Below, piece after piece: positions 1-8,552 of a stretch of 64,000 nt of DNA (position 1 is the stretch's first letter; every line of letters starts with the position of its first letter). The position numbers and the translations under genes are program-made. The DNA is taken from positions 1,908,001-1,972,000 of the forward strand of contig NZ_CP029002.1 of assembly GCF_003073375.1 (NCBI RefSeq), in the 5' to 3' direction. Source of the DNA: Lysinibacillus sp. 2017. GTDB lineage: Bacteria; Bacillota; Bacilli; Bacillales_A; Planococcaceae. The notes beneath the pieces are model-generated. The model was not told the origin of the DNA and searched no databases. It worked only from the letters and a program-made list of their open reading frames with translations.

Positions 1-1052
1 GATGTTGGGTTATTTGTCCACGTATCATCGATAATCGTACTGCCACCAATTCCTTTAGAAAATTGCAAATGTCGCGCCATTTGTTCAAATGTTCGAAGGC
101 GCAGAATCGCTTTTTGTACGGATAGATTCATTGCCCTAATTACCGCCAGTACCGCGAGCACATTATACACTTGATGTTCTCCAAAACTAGGAATAGAAGC
201 TTGATATTTTTTATTATCCACATGCACATTAAACTTCATACCGCGCGGAGTAAATGTGATTTCTGTAGCATGTAAATCTGCCTTTTTGTGAATTCCAAAC
301 GTGACAATAGTTCCTTTAAAGGCTTTAAGCTGTATACGCTTTGTATTTTCATCGTCTGCATTAATTATTAAAGTACCGTCTGGTTTGAGTCCATCGACGA
401 TTTCTGCTTTCGCCTTTATATAACCCTCTAAATCATTACAGCCATCTAAATGATGCACACCAATGTTTGTAATTACCCCAATCGTCGGCTGGTAGATCAT
501 ACATTGATGTTTAATATTACCTGTATTTCCGAGCCCAAGTTCGAAAACGGCAGCTTTTGTCTGTTGATTAATTCCCATCAAATAAGGCAACGATTGGCGC
601 GGCTCATTTTTACTGCTAACAGAAGTTTGTACAGCCATTTCCTTGCTTAATATATATTTAAGCATTTCTTTCGTTGTTGTTTTGCCACAAGTTCCGGTTA
701 TCGCAACTACCGGTAATTCAAAGAGATTACGATAATACGCAACGAATTGCCAGTAAGCTTGCAAAGCACTTCGAACCTTAATAACCGTTATTTCAGGAAA
801 TGGGGGCTTCAATTCTAATTCTGTTTTATCCGATATAATGACAATTGGCGCCTTTTTTTGCAGCTCATTCCAATCAATTGTGTCACTCCTACGTACAAAT
901 AGTAATGTATTGGGAGCAGTTAATTCATGTCGGTTGTAGTCAATTACCTGCTTTACAGCCCAATCTTCAGATCCATGCAGTAGCACCCCTCTCAATACTT
1001 GTCGAATCGTCGCCACTTTTATTGGTTGAATGGTCAACTCCCCCTTTTTCAT
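1..1052 (-). CDS. Mur-ligase-family amide ligase (MurF-like), cut by the window edge
   Basis: The 3' end lies beyond the left edge, so about 350 residues are visible. I read a MurF-like fold: an N-terminal substrate domain, the ATP P-loop GTCGKTTTKEM near residue 125, and at the edge the motif IDDTWTNNPTS, close to the DDTYNANP motif of true MurF. MurF joins a dipeptide to the UDP-MurNAc peptide, but the paralogues in this cluster and the spore-coat neighbours argue against a housekeeping role. The gene lies 19 bases after the YheC/YheD gene and probably shares its transcript. The start is uncertain: the ATG at 1052 has no ribosome site, while a strong GGGGGAG lies just inside the reading frame before a TTG. 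Family call firm, substrate unknown. Confidence 0.8.
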   Translation of the reverse strand, partial: MKKGELTIQPIKVATIRQVLRGVLLHGSEDWAVKQVIDYNRHELTAPNTLLFVRRSDTIDWNELQKKAPIVIISDKTELELKPPFPEITVIKVRSALQAYWQFVAYYRNLFELPVVAITGTCGKTTTKEMLKYILSKEMAVQTSVSSKNEPRQSLPYLMGINQQTKAAVFELGLGNTGNIKHQCMIYQPTIGVITNIGVHHLDGCNDLEGYIKAKAEIVDGLKPDGTLIINADDENTKRIQLKAFKGTIVTFGIHKKADLHATEITFTPRGMKFNVHVDNKKYQASIPSFGEHQVYNVLAVLAVIRAMNLSVQKAILRLRTFEQMARHLQFSKGIGGSTIIDDTWTNNPT

Positions 1053-1071
1053 AGCTTATGAAAAAGCATTG

Positions 1072-2358
1072 TTATCTACTAGGTTGTTTGACTACACTTC
1101 TGTTATTCAAGATTGCTTTGTACATCGTTTTGTCTTCTAACTGATGAAACATAGAAATATCCGAACGATAATTTCCTTCAATAATCGATAATTCTCCATT
1201 GTTTGTGATACCTACATCAAATCCAATTTCCGTACGTGCATGATCTAAATCAAGTTTGAGCGCAGCAGTAGTACAAAGTTGGTTTAGCAGTTCATTTAGC
1301 CTTATATGATAGATAGGAGAAATCGTTGACTGATTTATCGCCAACTCTAGCGGAATAATTTCTTGCGCGGCATTTGTAATAAAATATCCTTCCCCTGCTA
1401 ATTTCACAACCTTCCCGGCAACTTGCCAAATCCCTTCTACTTTTTGCATCAGTACACGTACATCTAAAACACAATCATCAATTGTCGCTAAAGGGATACC
1501 CTGTTGAATTACATAACAGTCGTCAAATGTCAGGATTTTTTGAAGAAGAAGATATACCTCAGCAAGGCTTTCTTTGAACCATTTCGTTCTTCCAATTTGA
1601 ACTTCATAATTGTTGCCTACACTTTTCGCAATTTTGATAATGCCTTTCCCCTGTTGTCCATTACAAGGTTTTAAAAAGATGGTTTCATTCACGAGCATAA
1701 AGTGTCGAAAAGTTGCAAGTGTGAGTATATCTGTTAAGGGCATATAGTTACCAATAGATTGATATTGATTCCATTTACTAACAGAAAAATGCAAGTAGGA
1801 ATCATGAATAAGGATATCGCCTTGCTGATTAAAGCTCATCTCAAGGACAATCGTTTCACAATTAGGATATTCGACGTATAATGTTTCAGCCGTAAGCTGT
1901 GCGATTTTTTGGATTTTAGGGTAATGGTATAAATAGAGCATTCCTTCATTTCTATTTTTCGTTATTTTCGTTGACGATGTAATTTCCCAACGCTCTCCCT
2001 TTTTTTGAAGCGTAACAAGACGGTGGAATGTTTTATTCGAAAAACTTTCATTCGTATCCATCGGTTGAATAACATAATTTTGGTTTTCTATATTTTGCTG
2101 AATGATTTCATAAATGCCTTCTTCATTTGATACAATGTGTTGGGTGCCGTTAATCCATAGTGTAAACACACCATTTTTTTTATATATTTTAATAAGTTGC
2201 ATACCTACTACTGGCTTTAAAACGAGTGAATCATATGTTGCCAGCATGGAAAGCAACGAACTTTGTGTCAACCGAATCGTTGGAACAATAGTTGAAATAA
2301 GTCGTGGTTCCCGACTCAATATTTTGTATTGATTTAATCTTCCTCTAATTGCAGACAT
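1072..2358 (-). CDS. YheC/YheD-family ATP-grasp protein, spore-coat associated
   Basis: The 428-residue protein resembles Bacillus YheC/YheD, ATP-grasp enzymes reported with the spore coat and of unknown reaction. ATP-grasp enzymes activate a carboxylate as acyl phosphate and join it to an amine. The C-terminal part carries the family's metal-binding pattern: GFDVGITNNG followed by IIEGNYRSD. Further in are a phosphate-loop lysine/glycine stretch, LKPCNGQQGKGI, and DVRVLMQKVEG. I chose the ATG at 2358 because AAAGGGGGCGAGG sits just before it; the upstream ATG at 2415 lies inside a hairpin and lacks a ribosome site. It stands between a small cysteine-containing protein and a Mur ligase, all on one strand. 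Substrate unknown; peptide extension on a coat component is inference. Confidence 0.85.
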   Translation of the reverse strand: MSAIRGRLNQYKILSREPRLISTIVPTIRLTQSSLLSMLATYDSLVLKPVVGMQLIKIYKKNGVFTLWINGTQHIVSNEEGIYEIIQQNIENQNYVIQPMDTNESFSNKTFHRLVTLQKKGERWEITSSTKITKNRNEGMLYLYHYPKIQKIAQLTAETLYVEYPNCETIVLEMSFNQQGDILIHDSYLHFSVSKWNQYQSIGNYMPLTDILTLATFRHFMLVNETIFLKPCNGQQGKGIIKIAKSVGNNYEVQIGRTKWFKESLAEVYLLLQKILTFDDCYVIQQGIPLATIDDCVLDVRVLMQKVEGIWQVAGKVVKLAGEGYFITNAAQEIIPLELAINQSTISPIYHIRLNELLNQLCTTAALKLDLDHARTEIGFDVGITNNGELSIIEGNYRSDISMFHQLEDKTMYKAILNNRSVVKQPSR

Positions 2359-2383
2359 GTATCCCTCGCCCCCTTTATAGAAA

Positions 2384-2410
2384 GCCCTTAGCCACAACGG
2401 AGCCAAGGAC
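2384..2410 (-). terminator. Hairpin between the Cys protein gene and the YheC/YheD gene
   Basis: A 10-pair stem (with G-U pairs) and a six-base loop are followed by TTTCTATAAA on the minus strand. It could be a partial terminator or attenuator inside the operon. The T run is short, so read-through is likely. Confidence 0.4.
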
Positions 2411-2425
2411 TTCATCTTACATGGG

Positions 2426-2866
2426 CTAAACCTTTTGACATCCTAATGCGACAATCGAACCTTGTGCAACTGAAACTGCCTCCAATTGTTCAAAGAAGCC
2501 TTTAATCACAAAGCTTTGTACAATATCATCTTCAGCGGATGCACCTTGATCTATAAAGACCGCAACAAAAGGATACTGTGTCGTGCCAACCTTTCCAGTT
2601 CCTTTAACTGTCACGACGCAATTTTCTCCATTACGGCGACAGGTTATATTATTAATCTTATTTGCTGTGAATAAAAAATTGTACCGATTAGGCGTATCAT
2701 CATCTTCAAAGCGTAAGGATAAAGAAGAACTCGCAAGTTTAGTCACACAAACATCTGCTTTATAGGTTAAATTTCCTCGTATGCGGCTCTTACACCAGTT
2801 TAAACGTACTTTTTTTCTTCTAGCAAAAGCATTTACCTGTACACCACATGGACACATAGTTCCCAT
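2426..2866 (-). CDS. Small cysteine-containing protein of unknown function
   Basis: I do not recognise this 146-residue protein. It begins MGTMCPCG, has six further cysteines (WCKS, DVC, TCRRNGENC, LGC) and is otherwise beta-rich with alternating polar and hydrophobic residues. It has no signal peptide or membrane segment. The ATG at 2866 is chosen because AAAGGAGG precedes it by about eleven bases; an in-frame GTG overlaps the ribosome site. It lies between a Mur ligase gene and the YheC/YheD gene on the same strand, so it may be a coat protein or the acceptor those ligases modify. That role is inference from position and composition only. Confidence 0.7.
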   Translation of the reverse strand: MGTMCPCGVQVNAFARRKKVRLNWCKSRIRGNLTYKADVCVTKLASSSLSLRFEDDDTPNRYNFLFTANKINNITCRRNGENCVVTVKGTGKVGTTQYPFVAVFIDQGASAEDDIVQSFVIKGFFEQLEAVSVAQGSIVALGCQKV

Positions 2867-2964
2867 CTCTCTCACCACCTCCTTTTGTAGATTAGTACAC
2901 TGTATTCTCTCTACAACGGAAGTGATTGTGTATTTGCATTCATATAATGGCGTTTAGAGGGGAA

Positions 2965-4341
2965 TTACGTTTTTATTTTTAATCTTTTCGCTAATTCAAA
3001 CATCGTTTTGCTGTACATATCCCCCTTAACTAAAATAATTGTCTTGTCATCTGCTCGTTTTTTTATTAAATCATATACTAAAATACTACTATTAAAGCTA
3101 TGAACTTCTCCCTTAAATCCAATTTTCTTTACATGATCTGCAATAATTTTTGCATGCATGCCAATTGTGATAAGAATATCCACATCATTTTGATAAATAA
3201 TTTCCGCTGCCTGCTGATGAATATACGTTCCCCAAGAGCCAACATCGGTAATGGTACCAATAACCGCAATTGTTTTTTTATCGTTCGCTAGTTCATTTAA
3301 AACACTCATAGCGGCAGCGAGTGACGTCGTTGTAATACTCCATGTATCATCCAACAAAAGTGCCCCATTGACGCTATTAAATAGTTGAAGCTGTTTATTT
3401 AATGGTCGAAACGTGCGGAGCTGTGTAAGCGCTTGTGGAATTGTTAAACCACTCTCTACTACCGCCGCGATAGCAGCAAGCGCATTATAAACTTGATGGG
3501 CGCCGAACACTGGGATTTGAGCCTCATATTGCTTTCCTTTGTGGTGCAGTGTAAATTGCATCCCATTTATAGCATATTCCACATTACTTGCACTAAAATC
3601 ATATGATGGATTAAATCCAACTGTAATCAACTTTCCAGGAAACCTTTGAAAATCCATTTTTTTTGTATTGGCATCATCTGCATTTATAATGAGCGATCCC
3701 TCACTACCAATGATGTCTAACATTTCACCTTTTGCGTTAATATAGCCTTCGAGTGTCTTGCAATGATTTAAATGATGGGCTCCAATATTTGTTATGATGC
3801 CAATGGTCGGTTTAAAATAGTTCCCCGCCCTCGTTAAATCGCCTGGCGCACCAACTGCTGTTTCAAATATTGCTACCTCTGTATCATTTTCTATACTTAA
3901 TAAATAAGGGAGAAATGCTGTTCTAGAATTTGTACTTAACTGGGTTGCCGTAATTTTTTTATAATGCGATAAAATATGTTTAATCATTTCTTTCGTCGTC
4001 GTCTTTCCAGCTGTTCCTGTTACTGCAATGACTGGTAACTGAAATTGACTTCTGTAATGATGAATAAACTTCCACATTGCTTCCCTAGAATTAGTAACTT
4101 GAATCACTGTAACCTGCTTGGGGATTTCATGTACGGAATAGGACCACTCTGTTACTAAAACGATTGGAAAAAAACGTTCAATTTCCGTCCAGTTTACAAT
4201 ATGCTGTTCAATAAATAAAACGGTATTCTTCTGCTTGATTTGCTTTAACCGATATGCCCCGTAATGGATATCCACTGTCTGCCCATGAGCAATCTGCCCA
4301 GAAACAATGGTCGACAGTCTACTTGTTGATAAAGGGTCCAT
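2965..4341 (-). CDS. MurF-like Mur ligase, spore-cluster paralogue
   Basis: At 458 residues it has the full Mur-ligase layout. The P-loop GTAGKTTTKEM is near residue 110. The catalytic middle shows ETAVGAPGD, TNIGAHHLNH and the AKGE motif, whose lysine is carbamylated in the family. The C-terminal domain has LLDDTWSITTTS and IGTITDVGSWG. True MurF has DDTYNANPxS and GDMLELG at those places, so the substrate site differs and this is probably not the peptidoglycan MurF. An AGGAGGTG ribosome site precedes the ATG. It is first of four co-directional genes and diverges from the ATP-grasp gene at 4496. A cell-wall role cannot be excluded, but the coat neighbours suggest a spore-specific peptide ligase. 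Confidence 0.85.
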   Translation of the reverse strand: MDPLSTSRLSTIVSGQIAHGQTVDIHYGAYRLKQIKQKNTVLFIEQHIVNWTEIERFFPIVLVTEWSYSVHEIPKQVTVIQVTNSREAMWKFIHHYRSQFQLPVIAVTGTAGKTTTKEMIKHILSHYKKITATQLSTNSRTAFLPYLLSIENDTEVAIFETAVGAPGDLTRAGNYFKPTIGIITNIGAHHLNHCKTLEGYINAKGEMLDIIGSEGSLIINADDANTKKMDFQRFPGKLITVGFNPSYDFSASNVEYAINGMQFTLHHKGKQYEAQIPVFGAHQVYNALAAIAAVVESGLTIPQALTQLRTFRPLNKQLQLFNSVNGALLLDDTWSITTTSLAAAMSVLNELANDKKTIAVIGTITDVGSWGTYIHQQAAEIIYQNDVDILITIGMHAKIIADHVKKIGFKGEVHSFNSSILVYDLIKKRADDKTIILVKGDMYSKTMFELAKRLKIKT

Positions 4342-4495
4342 GTTTCATTTCACCTCCTTCTCCTTAATTTATGTGTAAAAAAAAAGAATAACTAGATATT
4401 TGTATTACACGTGATGACTAACCAGACAAAATCTATTTTTTGCCATACATTTAATAGGAGGTACATCCATTTACAAAATGATGGAGGAGAATAAC
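4342..4495. promoter_or_regulatory. Divergent promoter region of the ligase cluster
   Basis: This AT-rich stretch separates two divergent ligase genes. On the plus strand CATACATT at 4445-4452 matches the sigma-E -10 pattern CATACAnT, and on the minus strand CATAAATTA at 4361-4369 matches the sigma-K -10 pattern CATAnnnTA. Neither has a convincing -35, so mother-cell sporulation control is a weak suggestion. Two ribosome-site-like sequences occur, at 4456-4461 and 4484-4489. Confidence 0.3.
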
Positions 4496-5701
4496 TTGAA
4501 AACAATCCTGTTTATCGGCACAAATAAATCTGGGTCTAGTAGAGAAGCAACAAGAGCGGCTGAAAAATTGGGCTACTTCACAGTACTCTTTACAAAAAAT
4601 GAAAAACAAATTGAACAACGCATACAGTACCCTGATATTCATAAAATGATTTTAGTGGATACGAACGATTTGGAGCAGATGCGCAAAGAAATAACTAAGC
4701 TACAGTTGTTCGGTCTTGAACTTGTGACGATTATTAGTTTAGTCGATCCGAACGTACACATCGCTTCCAAACTTTGTGACGAATTTTGCCACAATCGTAG
4801 TTCTTCAAAAGCAATTGAAATTATGGAGGATAAAGAACAAACGCGCTATTTCCTTAAAAACGAACCCTATTCCCCAAAGTTTCAAATCATACAGCCTACA
4901 GAAAAACCTTCAAAATATCTTAAATTTCCTATGATGGTCAAATCACCAAAATCAACAGGCTCCAAAGATGTATTATTGGCTCAAAATAAAGACCAACTAT
5001 CCAAACATATCGCTACACTTCAAAATAAATATCCTGAAGAGCCCATCATTACAGAAGAATTTATCGTCGGGCCACAGTATTTGGTGGAAGTCGTCGTGAT
5101 GAATGGGCAACCACATCTTATAGCCGTTATTAAGCAAGATATTACGAAGGGGAAACGATTTATCATTACCGGTTATCGCGTTCTCGCTATCGTCCCCGAG
5201 AAGTTAAAAACCAGTTTAGAAGCACTCTGTCAGTCGATTGTCCACGCATTCGAGTTAGAAACGGGCGCCTTTCATTTAGAGCTCCGTCTTACAAAAAAGG
5301 GCTGGAAGTTAATCGAAATTAATCCACGCATCTCTGGCGGTGCGATGAATAAAATGATTGAAGCCGCATTTGGTATAAATCTAGTCGAACAAACCTTGAA
5401 GCTATTACTAGGGGAAACAGCTAATTTTACCCCTACTTTTCAGAACTTTGTTTATACGAAATACTTAATTGTCCGACGAAAAGGAAAATTAGAACGGGTT
5501 ACAGGTAAATTTCGCGCCCTCAATTCACCAGGGATTTATGATGTCTATATAAAACCGAAAAAAGGAACGATTCTAATTCCACCATTATCTATGGGACACC
5601 GTTATGCTTATATTATTTCGCAAGCAAAATCAATTAGCGAAGCCGTACGGAAAGCAAATAATGCAGCTAGGGAAATTAAATTTCATATGCGGAAGATTTA
5701 A
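4496..5701 (+). CDS. ATP-grasp enzyme, L-amino-acid-ligase or carboxylase-like
   Basis: The 401-residue protein has the ATP-grasp layout of BacD-type L-amino-acid ligases and related carboxylases: an N-terminal Rossmann-like part (ILFIGTNKSGSS), a central KSPKSTGSKDV nucleotide loop, then LELRLTKKGWKLIEINPRISGG, which carries the metal-binding Glu and Asn. Such enzymes commonly form dipeptides from free amino acids. I start it at the TTG at 4496, six bases after GGAGGAG; an ATG at 4478 in frame would add six residues and has a more distant AGGAGG. It is the only plus-strand gene of the cluster and ends at a terminator shared with the convergent fusion gene. A role in supplying a peptide unit to the neighbouring ligases is inference. 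Confidence 0.8.
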   Translation: MKTILFIGTNKSGSSREATRAAEKLGYFTVLFTKNEKQIEQRIQYPDIHKMILVDTNDLEQMRKEITKLQLFGLELVTIISLVDPNVHIASKLCDEFCHNRSSSKAIEIMEDKEQTRYFLKNEPYSPKFQIIQPTEKPSKYLKFPMMVKSPKSTGSKDVLLAQNKDQLSKHIATLQNKYPEEPIITEEFIVGPQYLVEVVVMNGQPHLIAVIKQDITKGKRFIITGYRVLAIVPEKLKTSLEALCQSIVHAFELETGAFHLELRLTKKGWKLIEINPRISGGAMNKMIEAAFGINLVEQTLKLLLGETANFTPTFQNFVYTKYLIVRRKGKLERVTGKFRALNSPGIYDVYIKPKKGTILIPPLSMGHRYAYIISQAKSISEAVRKANNAAREIKFHMRKI

Positions 5702-5705
5702 AAAG

Positions 5706-5746
5706 AAGCACCCGTCAACTAGATTTTCTAGTAACGAGGTGCTTCA
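5706..5746. terminator. Bidirectional terminator between convergent ligase genes
   Basis: The arms GAAGCACC and GGTGCTTC enclose an inner CTAGA/TCTAG stem. The hairpin lies between the convergent stop codons and serves either strand. Confidence 0.75.
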
Positions 5747-5758
5747 TTATCTAAACTG

Positions 5759-7930
5759 TTAAACTTTAAATCGTTCATCTAAATATTTTATGGTTTCAAA
5801 CATATTCGTTTTACTCGCACCTTTTACTAAAATGGTGTCACCGCTTTTTACGAGTTTATCAAGTAGTTCATGTAAGTAATCTTTATTGATAAAATGGTGT
5901 ATGTGAGTGGCTGGAAACCCCTTATTTTTTGCCGCTTGCCCAATTTCTTCGGTACGGAATCCATACGTAATGAGCACATCGATTTTTTTGTCTGCAATAT
6001 ATTCTCCGAGCTTACGGTACTCTTCTTCACGTAAATCTCCAAGCTCACGCATTTGTCCGATAATCGCTATTTTACGTTTTTTGCTAATTGCTGCCAATAC
6101 ATCAATTGCTGCCCTTGCACCTTGAGGATGCGAGTGGACCGTATCGTCAATTAACGTAATATTATTTCGACAGTGATAAAGTGTCAGCCTGCGCGGAGGT
6201 TTTTTAAATTGTACGCCCGCTTGTATTTCATTTGGTGTGAATCCTAACTGATCCGCTACTGCAATCGCATTTAATGCATTGTATACATGATGTTCACCTA
6301 ATATCGGAATATAGAGCTCTATTTCCTCATTTTGTAACTTCATTTTAAACTTCATTCCGTCCTCAACATATCGCACATCATACGCCTGATAATCTGCCGG
6401 CTTATGTATGCCAACCGTTATTATTTTCCCTTTAAATTGCTTTATTTCTAATAGCTTTGAATTGTCGTCATCTTGATTGATAACAAGCAATCCTTGTTGA
6501 TCCATCCCATGAATCAATTCTGATTTTGCATGAGCAACCCCTTTAATATCGCCATCAAAATTACCAACATGCGCTAAGCCAATATTTGTAACGACACTAA
6601 TTTTCGGTTGAATAATTCGACAATGCTCTGTAATGACGCCTGGATACGCCATACCATACTCGAGCACAACGGCTTCATGCGCATCGGTAATAAGCTCCTT
6701 ATGCTGCTTTGTATGTTCCGTTGTATTCCAATAATCTTTTGACTGAAAAACATTCCACTTTTTCGATAGGATTGAAGCTAAAAATGCTTTTGTCGTTGTT
6801 TTTCCAGCACTACCGGTAATGGCAATTATTGGTTTATTTCGATTTATTTCTGGCGTGTTCTTTGTTTTTGCCAAACGAATTTGCTCATTGATTTCATCTT
6901 GATGGTGGGCAATGTATACAGCATATTGAATCGTATGTTTCACAACGTCTAATTCTAAGTAGAAAGCAGGTGGACAGCCTGGGCGCCAGTTTACTTCATA
7001 AACCCATATTTTTTGGTGCTCATCTACACCGACATCGATTCCAATTTCATCGATGACTTCACCAAATTTACTCATTTGAATGTCATCTAAATGCCGGGCC
7101 AAAGAAAGCCCAAAATGTTCAAGCATCCTATTCATATTAAAAGCTTCTTCTTTAAACTCTAACGCTAAAAATGGCTCTAAATAATTCGTATAGCCTCCAT
7201 TATTAATATTCGGTATGATTGAGCCACTCGGTGCAATGCGCGGATATACTGTAGTAATGACCCATTTGCCATCCCCATTTTTTTGAACATGAACGCGAAA
7301 ATCAAAAACTTGCCCTGATTTCATCGTTGACTGAATATACGGTTGAACGATATAGGATTCCTCTGCTAAACGCTCAGTTAGAAAAGCCTCAAGCTGTGCT
7401 GACGTATATCGTTCTATTTTCGTATCTTGCTGAATGTCATAGCCTGTTCCTACTTTAGAAATAAAATAAATCCCCTTACCTTTACGTCCTTCGACAGGTT
7501 TGAAAACAATCTTTTTATACGTCGTCATAAAATTTCGAAACTTCTCAACATTCGTCACAACTTCAGAAGGAATTAGATATTTTGCAAATACCTTCGCTTC
7601 TTTTAATCGTCGAGTAACATTCCACTTATTTCCTATAGAATTCGTAGTGAAAGGAATCTCCTTACGTAAACGATTGATAATGGTTTTTGAAATCGCTAAT
7701 TTTTCGGGACTTCCAGCATTATAAATGACATCTGGAAAAGGCATCGTTTTGTCCTGCCACTTACCTTCCTCTAAAACTTTCCCCTGAATTGTTCTGGTCT
7801 GAAAATCTACTCGCTTCGGTGTGAAATAAAAAAAATCAACACCTTCCGCTTTTGCTACCGCTGCGAAAGCATACGATTTAATGACTGTTTCTGGATTTAA
7901 TCGATGATGCAACATGCCAATTGTCGTCAC
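5759..7930 (-). CDS. Fusion of YheC/YheD-type ATP-grasp and Mur ligase
   Basis: This 723-residue protein joins two ligase modules. Residues 1-350 are a YheC/YheD-like ATP-grasp domain (FKPVEGRKGKGI, FDFRVHVQKNG, GIDVGVDEHQ and YEVNWRPG, the metal site). Residues 365-723 are a Mur ligase with P-loop GSAGKTTTKAF, TNIGLAHVGN, an AKSE motif, LIDDTVHSHPQG and GQMRELGDL. Cyanophycin synthetase has the same order, ATP-grasp then Mur ligase, and builds a non-ribosomal polyamide. The NANP stretch of MurF is replaced by HSHP, so the substrate differs. The start is a GTG seven bases after AAGGAGG. It follows the CotY/CotZ-like gene by 12 bases, probably as one operon. The product is unknown; a coat-linked peptide is my best inference. 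Confidence 0.9.
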   Translation of the reverse strand: MTTIGMLHHRLNPETVIKSYAFAAVAKAEGVDFFYFTPKRVDFQTRTIQGKVLEEGKWQDKTMPFPDVIYNAGSPEKLAISKTIINRLRKEIPFTTNSIGNKWNVTRRLKEAKVFAKYLIPSEVVTNVEKFRNFMTTYKKIVFKPVEGRKGKGIYFISKVGTGYDIQQDTKIERYTSAQLEAFLTERLAEESYIVQPYIQSTMKSGQVFDFRVHVQKNGDGKWVITTVYPRIAPSGSIIPNINNGGYTNYLEPFLALEFKEEAFNMNRMLEHFGLSLARHLDDIQMSKFGEVIDEIGIDVGVDEHQKIWVYEVNWRPGCPPAFYLELDVVKHTIQYAVYIAHHQDEINEQIRLAKTKNTPEINRNKPIIAITGSAGKTTTKAFLASILSKKWNVFQSKDYWNTTEHTKQHKELITDAHEAVVLEYGMAYPGVITEHCRIIQPKISVVTNIGLAHVGNFDGDIKGVAHAKSELIHGMDQQGLLVINQDDDNSKLLEIKQFKGKIITVGIHKPADYQAYDVRYVEDGMKFKMKLQNEEIELYIPILGEHHVYNALNAIAVADQLGFTPNEIQAGVQFKKPPRRLTLYHCRNNITLIDDTVHSHPQGARAAIDVLAAISKKRKIAIIGQMRELGDLREEEYRKLGEYIADKKIDVLITYGFRTEEIGQAAKNKGFPATHIHHFINKDYLHELLDKLVKSGDTILVKGASKTNMFETIKYLDERFKV

Positions 7931-7942
7931 CTGTGTACCTCC

Positions 7943-8371
7943 TTACCATTTTGACTCCACATAAAACTCTCTAGATAATAATTGTGCAACTACTAATTGA
8001 ACAGCTGAAATAAAGCGTAAATCCACATTTGCAATAGCAGTTGTTTTTTCAAGCCTTACTACATCTTTCAAGGAAGTTGTCTCATTATCTTCCAGGTCAA
8101 ACGCTCTTAATAATGAAACCTTTAAACGTGTTTGCTCAAGATCTATCTCTTCAATGCGAAAATACATCGTATCAATTTTTTCTGTACTATCTGATAAACG
8201 TAACATCTTGGCTTCAGTTGTCATGAGTACAAAAGGAATCGTATCGGTACCAAGCATTTTGATAAACAAGTGATCATAATATTTTGACCAGGCAGTCGTC
8301 AGCATATCTTGGAAATTTTTTATATCTTCAAGCGCTTCACATAAATGATGCTTTGTATGATCTTGTTTCAC
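7943..8371 (-). CDS. CotY/CotZ/ExsY-like spore coat protein, cysteine-poor
   Basis: The 142-residue protein matches the CotY/CotZ/ExsY pattern: KHHLCEALEDI at the N-terminus, GTDTIPFVLMTTE, MYFRIEEID, LRAFD and VRLEKT, then a hydrophobic end. These proteins form the cysteine-linked outer crust or exosporium of Bacillus spores. Here only one cysteine (residue 11) remains, where the family normally has more than ten, so disulphide cross-linking cannot work the same way. The start is a GTG with AAAGGAG upstream. It is followed 12 bases on by the ATP-grasp/Mur fusion, which ties those ligases to the spore surface. I am fairly sure of the family from remembered sequence, not from an alignment. Confidence 0.7.
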   Translation of the reverse strand: MKQDHTKHHLCEALEDIKNFQDMLTTAWSKYYDHLFIKMLGTDTIPFVLMTTEAKMLRLSDSTEKIDTMYFRIEEIDLEQTRLKVSLLRAFDLEDNETTSLKDVVRLEKTTAIANVDLRFISAVQLVVAQLLSREFYVESKW

Positions 8372-8430
8372 AATACGACTCCTTTCCTAATGTGAGGTTT
8401 CGTACATTTTATAGATTGGAACGTTCTTTT

Positions 8431-8439
8431 TAGTGTATG
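8431..8439 (-). promoter_or_regulatory. Candidate sporulation -10 element upstream of the coat gene
   Basis: CATACACTA on the minus strand fits both the sigma-K (CATAnnnTA) and sigma-E (CATACAnT) -10 patterns and lies about 60 bases before the GTG. No clear -35 AC is found 16 bases upstream, so this is tentative. Confidence 0.35.
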
Positions 8440-8514
8440 ATTATTTGCAAAAAAAGGGGATTCGTTTGCCCAGAGAAGAAACTTTTATAAAAGAAAATGT
8501 GAGGAGATAAAACA

Positions 8515-8547
8515 AAAAACCTGTAGGGAAATCCCCACAGGTTTTTT
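8515..8547 (-). terminator. Terminator of swrC
   Basis: A GC-rich stem, AACCTGTGGGG against CCCTACAGGTT, with flanking A and T runs lies just past the swrC stop codon. Confidence 0.85.
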
Positions 8548-8552
8548 CGAAA

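Noticed and set aside
1-4341. Calling the Mur-ligase genes the housekeeping murF
   Set aside because: Tandem paralogues, altered acceptor motifs and coat-type neighbours make a specialised role more likely.
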